DNA from: Acidilobaceae archaeon
GTDB lineage: Archaea > Thermoproteota > Thermoprotei_A > Sulfolobales > Acidilobaceae
Assembly (NCBI GenBank): GCA_027013765.1
Contig: JALWGG010000261.1
Span: forward strand, 1,116-6,989
DNA: 5,874 nucleotides
Direction: 5' to 3'
Below, piece after piece: positions 4,799 through 5,874 of this stretch. A model generated the notes under the pieces. It had not been told where the DNA came from. It worked only from the letters and a program-made list of their open reading frames with translations, and searched no databases. How positions within the stretch are numbered: position 1 is the first letter of the stretch; each line of letters starts with the position of its first letter. The translations under genes were made by a program, and so were the position numbers.

Positions 4799-5874
4799 AT
4801 GGCAGCAGTAACTGAGAAGCCAATTAGAATAACAAAAAATGAGACGCTACCGGCACCAGGTAGATTAATCAGGGAAAAGGGGGAGGTTTACGTAGAAATA
4901 GCTGGTAAAAGGATACCGATAGGGGGGCCGATGCCCAAGCTAAGGAAGGGGGAGAAGCACTTAAGGGTAACTAGTAGTTTGTGTCCATATTGTATGAGAC
5001 TCCTGCCAGCAAGAGTATTCGAGAGAGATGGTAAGGTTTATATAAGAAAAGTATGCCCAGAACATGGGGAAATAGAAGAATTATACTACGGAGATGTAAA
5101 CTTATATCATCACATGATGAAGTTCGAGGAAACAGGGAAAGGGCCTGGACTAGTTAAGGCATACGTAACATTATCAGCTCCATGTCCTTACAACTGCGGT
5201 CTATGTAATATGCATGAAAACCATACAGCACTAGCAAATCTTGTAGTAACTAACCGATGCAATATAGCATGCTTCTACTGCTTCTTCTACGCTGAGAAGG
5301 CTGGCTATGTCTATGAACCTAGCCTGGAGAATCTAAGATACCAGGTGAGGCAGCTCAAAAAGCAAGGATTCACTATGGTCATACAGATAACTGGGGGCGA
5401 GCCGACGGTCAGGGAAGACCTCGTTGATGTAGTAAAGATGTTGAAGGAGGAGGGTGTAAGGCATGTACAGTTAAACACGAATGGGATAAAGTTTGCAGAG
5501 CTTTACTTCAATGATCCTGAATATGCGGTAAGGTATACAAGAGAGTTAAGGCAAGCAGGCGTCAACACAGTTTACATGAGTTTTGATGGTGTCACGCCCA
5601 AGGTTAACTGGAAGAACCACTATGAGGTGCCATTCACATTTGAAGTATTTAGAAAGGCTGGGATGACAAGCGTAGTCCTAGTGCCTACTGTAATAAAATC
5701 GATCAATGATCACGAGCTAGGCGATATAATAAGGTTCGGGATAAAGCATGTGGATATAGTTAGAGCTGTCAACTTCCAGCCAGTCAGCCTGAGCGGGCAG
5801 ATGAAGAAGCACGAAAGAGAGAGGATGAGGATAACCATTGCAGATGCCATACACAGGATTGCAGAGCAGACAGA
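4799..5874 (+). CDS. tes: Radical SAM protein, tetraether lipid synthase (Tes/MJ0619) family; 3' end beyond window
   Basis: Tes couples the terminal carbons of two archaeal lipid chains to make membrane-spanning tetraether (GDGT) lipids at the membrane, by radical chemistry on unactivated carbons. The visible 358 residues show a metal-binding N-terminal module (Cys62, Cys65, Cys86, His89 in LCPYC and VCPEHG), then CPYNCGLCNMH (129-139), which suits an extra iron-sulfur cluster. The radical SAM motif TNRCNIACFYCFF follows (151-163; Cys154, Cys158, Cys161), then ITGGEPTVREDL (197-208), LNTNGI (225-230) and YMSFDG (259-264). This order matches MJ0619-type proteins, which run to about 500 residues, so roughly 150 are missing at the right edge. 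There is no B12-binding domain, which argues against the GDGT ring synthases GrsA/GrsB. Crenarchaea can carry several paralogues, so activity on lipids is inferred from the family. It is transcribed divergently from the thioredoxin gene. Confidence 0.85.
   Translation, partial: MAAVTEKPIRITKNETLPAPGRLIREKGEVYVEIAGKRIPIGGPMPKLRKGEKHLRVTSSLCPYCMRLLPARVFERDGKVYIRKVCPEHGEIEELYYGDVNLYHHMMKFEETGKGPGLVKAYVTLSAPCPYNCGLCNMHENHTALANLVVTNRCNIACFYCFFYAEKAGYVYEPSLENLRYQVRQLKKQGFTMVIQITGGEPTVREDLVDVVKMLKEEGVRHVQLNTNGIKFAELYFNDPEYAVRYTRELRQAGVNTVYMSFDGVTPKVNWKNHYEVPFTFEVFRKAGMTSVVLVPTVIKSINDHELGDIIRFGIKHVDIVRAVNFQPVSLSGQMKKHERERMRITIADAIHRIAEQT

Overview
The window looks like a chromosomal segment from a hyperthermophilic crenarchaeon (Thermoproteota, probably of the Desulfurococcales/Thermoprotei type). 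Support for this: heavy use of AGG/AGA and ATA codons, archaeal TATA-type promoters with short leaders, an archaeal nicotinate phosphoribosyltransferase, a TAN1-like THUMP protein and, most tellingly, the start of a gene that resembles tetraether lipid synthase. The placement below phylum is an inference. No tRNA, rRNA, CRISPR array, insertion sequence or phage gene was seen.

Layout. Positions 1-1145 (minus) hold most of a phosphohexomutase (phosphoglucomutase/phosphomannomutase family) whose C-terminus lies beyond the left edge. It follows, 13 bases downstream, a THUMP-domain protein (1159-1677, minus), and the two probably form one transcript. A 100-base divergent promoter region separates this pair from a nicotinate phosphoribosyltransferase (pncB, 1787-2965, plus). 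pncB converges with, and overlaps by 39 bases, a CPA2-type monovalent cation/proton antiporter (2927-4162, minus). The antiporter start overlaps the stop of an upstream thioredoxin gene (4159-4581, minus) as ATGA, so the two are an operon and probably translationally coupled. A 217-base divergent region (4582-4798) then leads to a radical SAM protein of the tetraether lipid synthase (Tes/MJ0619) family (4799 to the right edge, plus), cut off after 358 residues.

Themes. The genes mix housekeeping work (sugar-phosphate isomerisation, tRNA modification, NAD synthesis) with membrane physiology (ion antiport, membrane-spanning lipid synthesis) and thiol redox. The feature best worth following up is a perfect 13-bp inverted repeat (4713-4725 and 4758-4770) placed symmetrically around the TATA box of the tes-like gene. 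It looks like a paired operator and could control membrane-spanning lipid synthesis. Other points of interest are an Ala-Asp pair in the antiporter where relatives have Asp-Asp, Asn-Asp or Gln-Asp, the thioredoxin/antiporter coupling, and a non-standard sugar-recognition loop in the phosphohexomutase. I did not see a wholly new multi-gene system.
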